Assembly: GCA_964623515.1 (NCBI GenBank)
Contig: CAZURV010000005.1
Span: 26,361 to 90,360, forward strand
Direction: 5' to 3'
Length of the DNA: 64,000 bases
Source of the DNA: RUG714 sp964623515
Lineage (GTDB): Bacteria; Bacillota; Clostridia; Oscillospirales; Acutalibacteraceae
Shown here piece after piece: positions 50,017-58,379 of the stretch. The notes beneath the pieces were generated by a model. The model made no database searches. It had not been told where the DNA came from and saw nothing but the letters and a program-made list of their open reading frames with translations. Position numbers and translations under genes: made by a program. How positions within the stretch are numbered: position 1 is the stretch's first letter; every line of letters starts with the position of its first letter.

Positions 50017-50553
50017 ATGTCTCGTATAGGAAAAAGACCAATCGCTATTCCCGCCGGCGTTGATTGTAAGATTGAAGGAAACAAGGTTACCGTTAAGGGG
50101 CCAAAAGGAACGCTTTCTTACGAGGTAAACAAGAATATTGCGGTTGAGCTTAAGGATGGCGTTATAACAATGACGCGTCCGAATGATGATAAAGAAAACA
50201 GAGCGCTTCACGGGCTTTCAAATTCTCTTGTTTCCAATATGGTCAAGGGTGTAACCGAAGGTTTCAAAAAAGAGCTCGAAGTTAACGGTGTAGGCTACCG
50301 TGTTCAGAAGCAGGGCAAAGATTTGGTTATGAACCTCGGCTTCTCGCATCAGGTTGTTATGAGCGAGGAAGAGGGAATCACAATCGATGTGCCTAATGCA
50401 AATTCAATTGTAATTTCCGGTGCAGATAAACAGAAGGTCGGTCAGTTTGCTGCAAAGGTACGCGAAAAGCGACCGCCGGAGCCTTATAAGGGCAAGGGCA
50501 TCAAGTATGTTGGTGAACACATTGTCCGCAAAGAAGGTAAAACAGGTAAATAA
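50017..50553 (+). CDS. rplF: 50S ribosomal protein L6
   Basis: 178 residues from ATG 50017 (AAGGAGG upstream). MSRIGKRPIAIPAGV start, KGPKGTLSYEV, and EKRPPEPYKGKGIKYVGE end. It lies near the factor-binding site with the sarcin-ricin loop. Confidence 0.98.
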   Translation: MSRIGKRPIAIPAGVDCKIEGNKVTVKGPKGTLSYEVNKNIAVELKDGVITMTRPNDDKENRALHGLSNSLVSNMVKGVTEGFKKELEVNGVGYRVQKQGKDLVMNLGFSHQVVMSEEEGITIDVPNANSIVISGADKQKVGQFAAKVREKRPPEPYKGKGIKYVGEHIVRKEGKTGK

Positions 50554-50571
50554 TAAAGGAGGATTATCGAA

Positions 50572-50931
50572 ATGGTTTCAAAGGTTGACAGCAACAAAAA
50601 TCGTCAGGCTCGTCACAAAAGAGTCCGCGGCAAGCTTTCAGGAACTGCAGAGCGTCCTCGTTTGGCAGTTTACCGTTCACTCAGCAATATTTATGCTCAG
50701 ATTATAGATGACGAGCAGGGTGCAACGCTTTGCTCCGCGTCTACCGTTGAAAAAGATTTTACGCAGTATGGCGGAAATCAGACGGCCGCCGCAGAAGTAG
50801 GCAAAAAGCTTGCTGAAAGAGCACTTGCTAAAAATATCACAGAGGTCGTTTTTGATCGCGGCGGTTACGTATATCAGGGCAGAGTAAAAGCTCTTGCTGA
50901 CGGCGCTCGTGAGGGCGGATTAAAGTTCTAA
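50572..50931 (+). CDS. rplR: 50S ribosomal protein L18
   Basis: 119 residues. RQARHKRVRGKLSGTAERPRL and VVFDRGGYVYQGRVKALADGAREGGLKF are signatures. It carries 5S rRNA with L5 into the 50S. Confidence 0.98.
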   Translation: MVSKVDSNKNRQARHKRVRGKLSGTAERPRLAVYRSLSNIYAQIIDDEQGATLCSASTVEKDFTQYGGNQTAAAEVGKKLAERALAKNITEVVFDRGGYVYQGRVKALADGAREGGLKF

Positions 50932-50946
50932 GAAGGAGGGATACTG

Positions 50947-51447
50947 ATGGCTAGGATTGAAAAACAGGATGATGAATTTCAGGAGAGAGTTGTAACGCTT
51001 AACAGGGTTTCAAAAACTGTTAAGGGCGGACGAATCTTCAAATTTTCAGCATTGGTTGTTGTCGGAGACGGCAAAGGAACAGTTGGTTTCGGTATCGGTA
51101 AATCGGGGGAAGTTCCCGATGCTATCCGCAAAGGTACGGAAGCCGCGAGAAAAAATCTTATCAAAGTATCTCTTAAAGGAACAACGATTCCTCACGAGAT
51201 TATTGGTAAGTACGGCGCAGGTTCGGTTCTTATGAAGCCGGCTGCTCCCGGTACAGGCGTTATCGCAGGCGGTGCAGTTCGTGCCGTTGTTGAATCGGTA
51301 GGTATTAAGGATATCAGAACAAAAGTTCTTCGTTCAAACAATTCATGCAATGTTGTAAGAGCGACGGTTCAGGGGCTTTCACAGCTTCGTTCACTTGAAG
51401 AAGTTGCTGCAGTCCGCGGTAAATCACCAAAAGAAATATTAGGTTAG
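50947..51447 (+). CDS. rpsE: 30S ribosomal protein S5
   Basis: 166 residues. EFQERVVTLNRVSKTVKGGR, FGIGKSGEVPDAIRKG and GKYGAGSVLMKPAAPGTGVIAGG. It is part of the mRNA entry and decoding-fidelity region; the spectinomycin-contact loop (around KTVKGGR) looks wild type. Confidence 0.98.
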   Translation: MARIEKQDDEFQERVVTLNRVSKTVKGGRIFKFSALVVVGDGKGTVGFGIGKSGEVPDAIRKGTEAARKNLIKVSLKGTTIPHEIIGKYGAGSVLMKPAAPGTGVIAGGAVRAVVESVGIKDIRTKVLRSNNSCNVVRATVQGLSQLRSLEEVAAVRGKSPKEILG

Positions 51448-51460
51448 GAGGGTAGGCTAA

Positions 51461-51640
51461 ATGGCTAACGTAAATGTAAAGCTTGTTAAAAGCTTAATAG
51501 GTTCAAAAAAAGATCAGATTGCTACCGCCCACTCTCTCGGACTTCGTAAAATAGGCGATGTTAAGGTTCAGCCTGACAACGCGCAAACCCAAGGTAAGAT
51601 TAAGAAGATTATTCATCTTATCGAAGTAACCGAAGGTTAA
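51461..51640 (+). CDS. rpmD: 50S ribosomal protein L30
   Basis: 59 residues (MANVNVKLVKSLIGSKKDQI start, GLRKIGDVKVQPDN in the middle, KIIHLIEV end). GGAGGGT precedes the ATG. Fits the fixed rpsE-rpmD-rplO order. Confidence 0.96.
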   Translation: MANVNVKLVKSLIGSKKDQIATAHSLGLRKIGDVKVQPDNAQTQGKIKKIIHLIEVTEG

Positions 51641-51654
51641 GGAGGTGCGTAATA

Positions 51655-52098
51655 ATGCAATTACACGAATTGTCTCCTGTGGAAGGTTCAAAAAAAGAGC
51701 GCAAGCGTATCGGCAGAGGTCCTGCTTCAGGGCAGGGAAAAACAGCCGGCAAAGGCCATAAAGGTCAGAAAGCCCGTTCGGGCGGAAATACCCGCCCCGG
51801 GTTTGAAGGCGGTCAGATGCCTCTTCAGAGAAGGCTTCCCAAGAGAGGTTTCAATAATATTTTTGCCAAGAAGATTATCTCTGTAAACGTTTCTGATTTG
51901 GCAAATAAATTTGAAGACGGCGCAGTTGTTGATATCGATGCACTCAAAGCGTCAGGTCTTGTTAAAAACGGATTCGACGGTGTTAAAGTTCTCGGAGGCG
52001 GAGATCTGAATAAAAAGTTGGAAGTTAAGGTGAATGCTTTTTCTCAGTCGGCCAAAGAGAAAATTGAGGCTGCGGGCGGAAAGGCAGAGGTGATTTAA
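51655..52098 (+). CDS. rplO: 50S ribosomal protein L15
   Basis: 147 residues. MQLHELSPVEGSKKERKRIG and GRGPASGQGKTAGKGHKGQKARSG at the start, then the globular domain. Needed late in 50S assembly. The secY ribosome binding site lies inside its last codons. Confidence 0.98.
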   Translation: MQLHELSPVEGSKKERKRIGRGPASGQGKTAGKGHKGQKARSGGNTRPGFEGGQMPLQRRLPKRGFNNIFAKKIISVNVSDLANKFEDGAVVDIDALKASGLVKNGFDGVKVLGGGDLNKKLEVKVNAFSQSAKEKIEAAGGKAEVI

Positions 52099-52099
52099 G

Positions 52100-53410
52100 T
52101 TGTTTAAGACTATCGCTAATGCTTGGAAAATGGCAGATCTCAGAAAAAAGATTATTTTTACACTGTTTATCGTTCTTTTATACCGCATAGGTTCCAACAT
52201 TCCCGTACCTTTTGTAAACCTTTTGGGAACAGACGGTTTGTCTACGGACGGTGGCAATATCATCACATATCTTTCAATGATGACAGGTACTGCCTTCAAT
52301 TACGGAACCCTGTTTGCACTCGGTGTTACGCCCTACATTAACAGTTCCATTATTATTCAGCTTCTGGGCGTTGCGATTCCGGCTCTTGGAAACCTTCAGA
52401 AAGAGGGCGAAGAGGGAAGAAAAAAGATTGCGGCAATCACACGTTATGTAACGATACTGCTTGCAGTTCTTCAGTCTGTTGCATACTATTTTTATATTAA
52501 AAACAGTGGTAGTGATTATATAACTCTGAGCGGACTTTCAACCGGAGCAACTGTTTTTCAGGCAATTGTTATTGTGCTTTGCTTTACTGCAGGATCAGCT
52601 CTTGTAATGTGGCTTGGTGAGCAGATTAATGATAAGGGCATAGGCAATGGTATATCCATTATTCTTTTTGCCGGTATCGTATCAAGGCTTCCGTCCATGC
52701 TCGTTCAGTTATGGGAGTACTTCAGAAAGGGCGGCGCATACTATGCGCTTTCACCGATTGTTTTGGTTTGTTTCCTATTTATGATTGCGTGGATTGTATG
52801 GATGGATAATGCTGAACGAAGGCTTCCCATCCAGTATGCAAAGCGCGTAGTCGGCAGAAAGATGTACGGCGGGCAGTCAACCCATATGCCGATTAAGGTT
52901 AATATGAGCGGCGTGCTTCCCGTAATTTTTGCAAGCTCTATCCTTTCTATTCCAACAACAATTCAGATGTTTGTTAACGTTAAGGAAGGTAGCGGCTGGG
53001 AGAAATTCTTTAATGTATTTTCCTCAGAGCACTGGCCTTATTCCATCATCTATTTTGTTTTGATTATTTTCTTTGCATATTTCTATGCAACTATTCAGTA
53101 TAATCCGGTTGAGATGGCGAATAATCTCAGAAAAAACGGCGGCGTTATTCCCGGTATCCGTGTAGGGAAGCCGACTTCGGATTATATTCAAAAAATTATT
53201 TCAAGAATCACACTTCTCGGCGCTCTGATGCTCAGCGTTGTTGCGCTGTTCCCGATTTTGTTCCAGCTTGGAACAACTGCAGCGAATCACGCAATGCAGA
53301 TTTCTCTCGGAGGTACATCGCTTATCATCGTTGTAGGTGTTGCACTTGAAACTGTTAAACAGCTTGAGAGTCAGATGATGATGCGTCATTACAAAGGATT
53401 TCTTGACTAA
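52100..53410 (+). CDS. secY: Protein translocase channel subunit SecY
   Basis: 436 residues from a TTG start two bases after the rplO stop. Ten membrane segments; RIGSNIPVPFV (first segment plug region), LGVTPYINSSIIIQLL, GIGNGISIILFAGI, the cytoplasmic loop AERRLPIQYAKR and GGTSLIIVVGVALE near the C-terminus. Forms the channel through which SecA and SRP (ffh, 2136) deliver proteins. Confidence 0.98.
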   Translation: MFKTIANAWKMADLRKKIIFTLFIVLLYRIGSNIPVPFVNLLGTDGLSTDGGNIITYLSMMTGTAFNYGTLFALGVTPYINSSIIIQLLGVAIPALGNLQKEGEEGRKKIAAITRYVTILLAVLQSVAYYFYIKNSGSDYITLSGLSTGATVFQAIVIVLCFTAGSALVMWLGEQINDKGIGNGISIILFAGIVSRLPSMLVQLWEYFRKGGAYYALSPIVLVCFLFMIAWIVWMDNAERRLPIQYAKRVVGRKMYGGQSTHMPIKVNMSGVLPVIFASSILSIPTTIQMFVNVKEGSGWEKFFNVFSSEHWPYSIIYFVLIIFFAYFYATIQYNPVEMANNLRKNGGVIPGIRVGKPTSDYIQKIISRITLLGALMLSVVALFPILFQLGTTAANHAMQISLGGTSLIIVVGVALETVKQLESQMMMRHYKGFLD

Positions 53411-53423
53411 AGAAGGTATAAAA

Positions 53424-54056
53424 ATGAAACTTATCTTTTTAGGCGCTCCCGGTGCCGGTAAGGGCACACAGGCAGAGGTTATCAGCAAAAGACTTAATAT
53501 TCCCACAATCTCAACGGGTAATATTATTCGTGAGGCGGTTAAAAACGAAACCGAAATGGGGCTGAAAGCAAAAAGCTGCATAGAGACGGGTAAACTCGTA
53601 ACGGATGAAGTTGTTATCGGAATCATTCGTGAAAGACTTGCGCAACCGGATTGTGCGGATGGATTTATCCTTGATGGTTTTCCGCGCACGATACCTCAGG
53701 CGGAAGCGCTTGACGCAATGGGTGTTGAGATAGATAAGGTTGTTGAAATTTCAGTTGACGATGATACAATCATAAAAAGAATGAGCGGCAGGCGCGTATG
53801 CCGAGACTGCGGTGCTTCTTATCATATCACAAACAAAAAACCTGTAACAGACGGCGTTTGTGACAGTTGTGGAGGCAAACTGGTCCAGCGCAAGGACGAT
53901 GCTGCGGAAATTGTTCTTGACAGACTTAAAGTTTATCATGAGCAGACCGAGCCGCTTAAAGAATATTATGCAAAAAAAGGTATTCTTCGTTCGGCTGACG
54001 GTACTCTCGGTGTTGAAAAATCCATCGGGGCTACCATGAAAGCGTTGGAGGAATAA
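53424..54056 (+). CDS. adk: Adenylate kinase, zinc-LID type
   Basis: 210 residues from ATG 53424. P-loop GAPGAGKGT (7-15), DGFPRTIPQAEAL, and a LID with four cysteines C126-x2-C129 and C146-x2-C149 (zinc form typical of Gram-positives). Interconverts AMP + ATP and 2 ADP. Placed between secY and map as usual. Confidence 0.98.
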   Translation: MKLIFLGAPGAGKGTQAEVISKRLNIPTISTGNIIREAVKNETEMGLKAKSCIETGKLVTDEVVIGIIRERLAQPDCADGFILDGFPRTIPQAEALDAMGVEIDKVVEISVDDDTIIKRMSGRRVCRDCGASYHITNKKPVTDGVCDSCGGKLVQRKDDAAEIVLDRLKVYHEQTEPLKEYYAKKGILRSADGTLGVEKSIGATMKALEE

Positions 54057-54058
54057 GC

Positions 54059-54808
54059 ATGATAGTGCTGAAAACAAAGAGAGAGTTGGAGGCTATGAAA
54101 GAAGCCTGCTATATCTCTGCAATGGCACTTAAGATAGCGGGTGAAGCTGTTGAACCCGGAGTTTCAACTCAGGAAATAGACAGGCTGGCATACAATTATA
54201 TAGTAAACCAGGGTGCAAAACCCAATTTTCTCGGATTGTATGATTATCCCGCTACCGCATGCATTTCCATAAATAATGAGGTTATTCATGGAATACCGAG
54301 CCGCAAGCGCATCATCAGAGAGGGCGATATTGTCAGCATTGATTTAGGCGCTGAGATAAACGGCTATAACGGAGATAATGCTTATACTTTCGCTGCCGGG
54401 AAGATTTCTCCCCGGGCAAAGCGGCTGTGCGAGGTTACGGAGGAATGCCTTTATGCAGGCATTAAGAAGGCCATCGCAGGCGGAAGGATAGGTGATATCG
54501 GAAATGCCGTTCAAACCCTTGCAGAATCCAACGGTTACGGTGTAGTCAGAGATTTTGTAGGACACGGCGTAGGAAGAAAACTTCATGAAGACCCAAGTGT
54601 ACCCAATTTCGGTACTGCAGGCAGAGGCATCCGCCTTATGCCCGGAATGACTTTAGCCATTGAGCCCATGATAAACGAGGGCAAATACGGCGTAAAGCAA
54701 TTATCGGATGGCTGGACTGTTGTTACGTCGGACGGTAAACTGTCTGCTCATTTTGAGCATACTGTTGCAATAACCGAAAACGGTCCCGTGATTATGACAA
54801 AAATTTAA
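54059..54808 (+). CDS. map: Methionine aminopeptidase, type I
   Basis: 249 residues. Metal-ligand positions are intact: DLGAEINGYNGDNAYTF (two Asp), GHGVGRKLHEDP (His), MTLAIEPMIN (Glu) and SAHFEHTVAITE (Glu). It removes the initiator Met from nascent chains. Its ATG is two bases after adk. Confidence 0.97.
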   Translation: MIVLKTKRELEAMKEACYISAMALKIAGEAVEPGVSTQEIDRLAYNYIVNQGAKPNFLGLYDYPATACISINNEVIHGIPSRKRIIREGDIVSIDLGAEINGYNGDNAYTFAAGKISPRAKRLCEVTEECLYAGIKKAIAGGRIGDIGNAVQTLAESNGYGVVRDFVGHGVGRKLHEDPSVPNFGTAGRGIRLMPGMTLAIEPMINEGKYGVKQLSDGWTVVTSDGKLSAHFEHTVAITENGPVIMTKI

Positions 54809-54842
54809 ACAGATTCTTCCAAACAGGATAAGGAGAAAAATT

Positions 54843-55061
54843 ATGTCAAAAGCTGATATGATTGAAATTGAAGGTACAGTAGTTGAAGCTTTGCCGAACG
54901 CAATGTTTCAGGTAGAGCTCGAAAACGGACATAAAATATTAGCCCATATTTCCGGCAAACTTCGTATGAATTATATCCGAATTCTGCCGGGCGATAAAGT
55001 GACGGTTGAAATGTCGCCTTATGACCTCACTCGTGGGCGCATAACATGGCGTACAAAGTAA
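54843..55061 (+). CDS. infA: Translation initiation factor IF-1
   Basis: 72 residues, the standard length. OB-fold: KADMIEIEGTVVEALPNAMF and the C-terminal LRMNYIRILPGDKVTVE...LTRGRITWR. It occupies the A site during initiation. No KOW-type RNA-binding gene lies between map and infA, unlike in some clostridia. Confidence 0.98.
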   Translation: MSKADMIEIEGTVVEALPNAMFQVELENGHKILAHISGKLRMNYIRILPGDKVTVEMSPYDLTRGRITWRTK

Positions 55062-55079
55062 ACCTTAGGAGGTATAGAT

Positions 55080-55193
55080 ATGAAAGTTAGACCTTCTGTA
55101 AAGAAGATTTGCGACAAATGCAAAATCATTAAGCGCAAGGGAAAAGTAATGGTTATCTGTGAAAATCCCAAGCACAAACAGCGTCAGGGCTAA
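55080..55193 (+). CDS. rpmJ: 50S ribosomal protein L36, zinc type
   Basis: 37 residues (MKVRPSVKKICDKCKII start). C11, C14, C27 and H32 form the zinc knuckle of the C+ form. RBS GGAGGTA precedes the ATG. Confidence 0.97.
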   Translation: MKVRPSVKKICDKCKIIKRKGKVMVICENPKHKQRQG

Positions 55194-55226
55194 CCGACGA
55201 ACCGATAAATGGAGGTAACTTAAAAT

Positions 55227-55595
55227 ATGGCACGTATTTCAGGTGTCGATCTTCCCAGAGATAAGAGGATCGAAGTAGGCTTAACCTACATCTACGGTAT
55301 TGGTCCGAAAATTGCCAATGATATTATTGAAGCAACAGGTATAAATCCCGATACAAGAGTTAGGGATTTAACTGAAAACGAAGTATCATTGATTCGTGAC
55401 TATATCGATAAGAACGTAGTTGTTGAGGGTGATCTTCGCCGCAACACAGCGTTTGATATTAAAAGGCTTATCGAAATCGGCTGCTACCGCGGAACACGTC
55501 ATCGCAAGGGACTTCCCTGCAGAGGGCAGAATTCAAAAACGAATGCCCGCACCCGCAAGGGCCCGAAAAAGACGATAGCAAACAAGAAGAAGTAA
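55227..55595 (+). CDS. rpsM: 30S ribosomal protein S13
   Basis: 122 residues. MARISGVDLPRDKRIEVGLTYI, then GCYRGTRHRKGLPCRGQ-type loop and the basic tail TNARTRKGPKKTIANKKK contacting P-site tRNA. Confidence 0.98.
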   Translation: MARISGVDLPRDKRIEVGLTYIYGIGPKIANDIIEATGINPDTRVRDLTENEVSLIRDYIDKNVVVEGDLRRNTAFDIKRLIEIGCYRGTRHRKGLPCRGQNSKTNARTRKGPKKTIANKKK

Positions 55596-55612
55596 GTCAG
55601 GAGGTAAGATAA

Positions 55613-56014
55613 ATGGCAGCAAAAGGTTCAGCTAAGAAAACCGCAACACGCCGCAAAGTTCGCAAGAACATTGAGAGTGGTGCAGCACACATTCAATCAA
55701 CCTTCAATAATACTATTATAACAATTACTGATACACAGGGTAACGCTGTATCTTGGGCAAGCGCCGGCGAAATGGGCTTCAGAGGCTCCCGTAAATCTAC
55801 GCCGTTCGCAGCGCAGACAGCAGCAGAAGCAGCCGCTGCAGCAGCAATTGAACACGGTATGAAGACAGTTGAAGTTTATGTTAAAGGCCCCGGTCAGGGC
55901 CGCGAATCAGCAATCCGTGCTTTGCAGACAGCAGGATTGGATGTAACCATGATTAAAGATGTAACACCCATTCCGCACAACGGCTGTCGTCCGCCAAAGC
56001 GCAGACGTGTATAG
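55613..56014 (+). CDS. rpsK: 30S ribosomal protein S11
   Basis: 133 residues. HIQSTFNNTIITITDTQGN, SAGEMGFRGSRKSTPFAAQ, and the end DVTPIPHNGCRPPKRRRV. It forms the platform near the 3' end of 16S rRNA. Confidence 0.98.
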   Translation: MAAKGSAKKTATRRKVRKNIESGAAHIQSTFNNTIITITDTQGNAVSWASAGEMGFRGSRKSTPFAAQTAAEAAAAAAIEHGMKTVEVYVKGPGQGRESAIRALQTAGLDVTMIKDVTPIPHNGCRPPKRRRV

Positions 56015-56033
56015 TTTTAATGGAGGTTTAAGT

Positions 56034-56654
56034 ATGGCAAGATATACTGGCGCGGTATGTAAGCTTTGCCGTCGCGAGGGCAAAAAACTTTTCTTAAAAG
56101 GTGAAAGATGCTACACAAATAAATGTGGTATTCAGCGTCGTTCCTATGCTCCGGGACAGCACGGTCAGGGCCGCAAAAAGAATTCAGAATACGGTATTCA
56201 GCTTCGCGCAAAGCAAACTGCAAAAAGATATTACGGCATTCCGGAAAGTCAGTTTCATAAATATTTTATTATGGCTGAGAAAAAGCAGGGCGTAACCGGT
56301 GAGAATCTTCTCAAAATTTGTGAGAGCCGTTTGGATAATGTTGTTTACAGCGCAGGCTGGGCAAGTAGCCGTTCACAAGCTCGTCAGTTTGTTAATCACG
56401 GTCATTACCTTGTTAATGGAAAAAAGTGTGATATTCCGTCTTATCTGCTTAAAGCAGGAGATACAGTATCCATCAAATCCTCAACGAAGGATGACGAGGC
56501 TTACAAGGCGATTCTTGAAGCAAATTCCGGCCGTCCGATTCCGCAGTGGCTTGAATCCGGCGAAGGTACGGCAAAGGTAACCCGTCTTCCTGAGAGAGAA
56601 GAAATCGCTACTCCGGTTGAAGAACACCTTATCGTCGAACTCTATTCCAAGTAA
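56034..56654 (+). CDS. rpsD: 30S ribosomal protein S4, zinc-binding type
   Basis: 206 residues from ATG 56034 (GGAGGTT upstream). C9-x2-C12 and C26-x4-C31 (CKLCRREGKKLF, CYTNKC) make it the C+ form, followed by the S4 RNA-binding domain (SRLDNVVYSAGWASSRSQAR). Binds the 16S 5' domain. Confidence 0.98.
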   Translation: MARYTGAVCKLCRREGKKLFLKGERCYTNKCGIQRRSYAPGQHGQGRKKNSEYGIQLRAKQTAKRYYGIPESQFHKYFIMAEKKQGVTGENLLKICESRLDNVVYSAGWASSRSQARQFVNHGHYLVNGKKCDIPSYLLKAGDTVSIKSSTKDDEAYKAILEANSGRPIPQWLESGEGTAKVTRLPEREEIATPVEEHLIVELYSK

Positions 56655-56724
56655 TATTTTTGTGTTAACAAAATTTATGTTTGCTTGCAGTAGATCCAAT
56701 TTTAATTTTTAAGGAGGCTTCCCA

Positions 56725-57675
56725 ATGATTGAAATTAATAAACCGACAATCGAAGCTCTCGATTTGGCAAATGACGGAACTTATGGAAAGTTCGTTTTGG
56801 AACCGTTAGAAAGAGGATACGGTACAACGCTTGGCAACAGTCTCAGGCGTGTACTCTTATCATCACTTCCGGGATATGCAATCACATCTGTTAAGATTGA
56901 CGGCGTACTCCACGAGTTTTCAACGGTACCCGGGGTAAAAGAAGATGTAACCGAAATGGTACTGAATTTTAAGGATGTCATTCTTAAAATTCATTCGGGT
57001 GAAGATAAAATTGCTTATATTGACGCAGTAGGACCGTGTGAAGTTACGGCGGGGGATATCAGAACCGATTCGGATGTAACAATATTAAATCCGGAACTTC
57101 ACCTCGCTACTCTTGAAGAGGGAGCGCATCTGAATATTGAGCTTACTCTCGGCAGAGGACGCGGCTGGGTTGCTGCTGAACGCAATAAGCAGATTATGCA
57201 GCCGGCAATCGGAGTCATTGCAATCGATTCAATTTATACTCCTGTTTTAAAGGTGAATTATACGATTGAAAATACCCGTGTCGGTCAGATTACAGATTAT
57301 GATAAGCTTTCGCTTGAGATATGGACCAACGGAACCATTTCCGCAACGGAAGCTGTATCGTTAGGCGCCAAGATCCTCAACGAGCATCTCAATCTCTTCA
57401 TCGATCTTTCTGATGAAACATACGATGCTGAGATTATGGTTGAACAGAATGTTGATACAAAAGAAAAAGTTCTCGAGATGACCATTGAGGAATTTGACTT
57501 GAGTGTTCGTTCGTTTAACTGTTTGAAGAGGGCGGGCATTAATAATGTAGAAGACTTAATCAGCAAGTCTGAAAGTGAAATGATGAAGGTAAGAAATCTC
57601 GGCAGAAAATCGCTTGATGAAATTATCGGCAAGCTCAGCCAGCTGAATCTTACTTTCCGTCAGGAAGAAGAATAA
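56725..57675 (+). CDS. rpoA: RNA polymerase alpha subunit
   Basis: 316 residues. N-terminal domain (about 1-230) dimerises and binds beta/beta' (YGKFVLEPLERGYGTTLGN, LRRVLLSSLPG). Linker, then C-terminal domain (about 250-316) with the UP-element and activator-binding LSVRSFNCLKRAGINNVEDL and RNLGRKSLDEI. AAGGAGG precedes the ATG. Confidence 0.98.
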   Translation: MIEINKPTIEALDLANDGTYGKFVLEPLERGYGTTLGNSLRRVLLSSLPGYAITSVKIDGVLHEFSTVPGVKEDVTEMVLNFKDVILKIHSGEDKIAYIDAVGPCEVTAGDIRTDSDVTILNPELHLATLEEGAHLNIELTLGRGRGWVAAERNKQIMQPAIGVIAIDSIYTPVLKVNYTIENTRVGQITDYDKLSLEIWTNGTISATEAVSLGAKILNEHLNLFIDLSDETYDAEIMVEQNVDTKEKVLEMTIEEFDLSVRSFNCLKRAGINNVEDLISKSESEMMKVRNLGRKSLDEIIGKLSQLNLTFRQEEE

Positions 57676-57699
57676 TCTTGCAGTAAGGAGGAATTCAGT

Positions 57700-58041
57700 A
57701 TGCCGGGAAGCAGAAAATTAGGCAGAAAAACAGATGCCCGTCAAGCTATGCTCAGAGCTATGGTAACATATCTCATAGAAAACGGCAAAATCGAAACCAC
57801 CGTTACAAGAGCGAAAGAAGTTCGTGCTATGGCTGAAAAGATGATTACGATTGCCAAGGACGATAATCTTCATAACAGAAGAAAAGCACTTGCTTACATT
57901 CCGAAAGAGGATGCTGTTAAAAAACTTTTTGTTGAAGTTGCACCTAAATATAAGGATGTAAACGGAGGTTACACTCGTATCGTTAAAACAGGTCCGCGCC
58001 GTGGAGACGCAGCAGAGATGTGCTTTATTGAACTTGTTTAA
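57700..58041 (+). CDS. rplQ: 50S ribosomal protein L17
   Basis: 113 residues, the bacterial core form. GRKTDARQAMLRAMVTYLIENGKI and GYTRIVKTGPRRGDAAEMCFIEL. Last gene of the cluster, followed by a terminator. Confidence 0.98.
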   Translation: MPGSRKLGRKTDARQAMLRAMVTYLIENGKIETTVTRAKEVRAMAEKMITIAKDDNLHNRRKALAYIPKEDAVKKLFVEVAPKYKDVNGGYTRIVKTGPRRGDAAEMCFIELV

Positions 58042-58048
58042 TATGTAT

Positions 58049-58080
58049 AAAACACTCTGGATTGATTTCAGAGTGTTTTT
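58049..58080 (+). terminator. Terminator of the S10-spc-alpha cluster
   Basis: AAAACACTCTG - GATTGATTT - CAGAGTGTTTTT: an 11-bp stem with a T run. Confidence 0.9.
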
Positions 58081-58081
58081 G

Positions 58082-58262
58082 TATAACCTGTTCGCCAATG
58101 TCCCCCGCCACCGCCACTTAGGCGGCGGGGGATATTTCGGAATTTCAGCGGGAGTGATAATCTCCCGCCGAAACCCTGAGGAGCTAACGCTTCATGCGCA
58201 GGTTACAATCTTTCACAAGCCCCATTTCAAGCGAGCTTGACGGAGCACGGCGCCGATTTAAA
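58082..58262 (+). repeat. Interspersed structured repeat, copy G (full length)
   Basis: From TATAACCTGTTCGCCAATG to CCGATTTAAA. Stem 1 is extended (CCCCCGCCACCGCCACTTAGGC region), stem 2 reads CAGCGGGAGTGATAATCTCC, and stem 4 CAAGCGAGCTTG is intact. It lies between the rplQ terminator (ends 58080) and the livK -35 box (58269). Confidence 0.95.
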
Positions 58263-58268
58263 TAAAGA

Positions 58269-58297
58269 TTGACAAAAACTTTGCACAGCAGTATAAT
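58269..58297 (+). promoter_or_regulatory. Consensus promoter of livK
   Basis: TTGACA (58269-58274), 17-base spacer, TATAAT (58292-58297): a perfect consensus, starting six bases after repeat copy G. Confidence 0.9.
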
Positions 58298-58379
58298 TTT
58301 TTATAAGATTTAATTTTTAAAATCTTAATTAAGCCGCACCGTTTTCAAACGGTTCGGGTGAGGATGGAGGAAAAAATCA

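Larger units (their letters stand above)
58042..58379. other. rplQ-livK intergenic region
   Basis: 338 bases: the cluster terminator, repeat copy G directly after it, the livK promoter directly after the repeat, and an 80-base leader with a CCGTTT-TC-AAACGG hairpin. Confidence 0.85.

Noticed and set aside
201..58262. CRISPR array or classical MITE explanation for the structured repeats
   Set aside because: Copies are far apart and single, without spacers; the outer ends are not inverted repeats of each other and no clear target duplication was seen.
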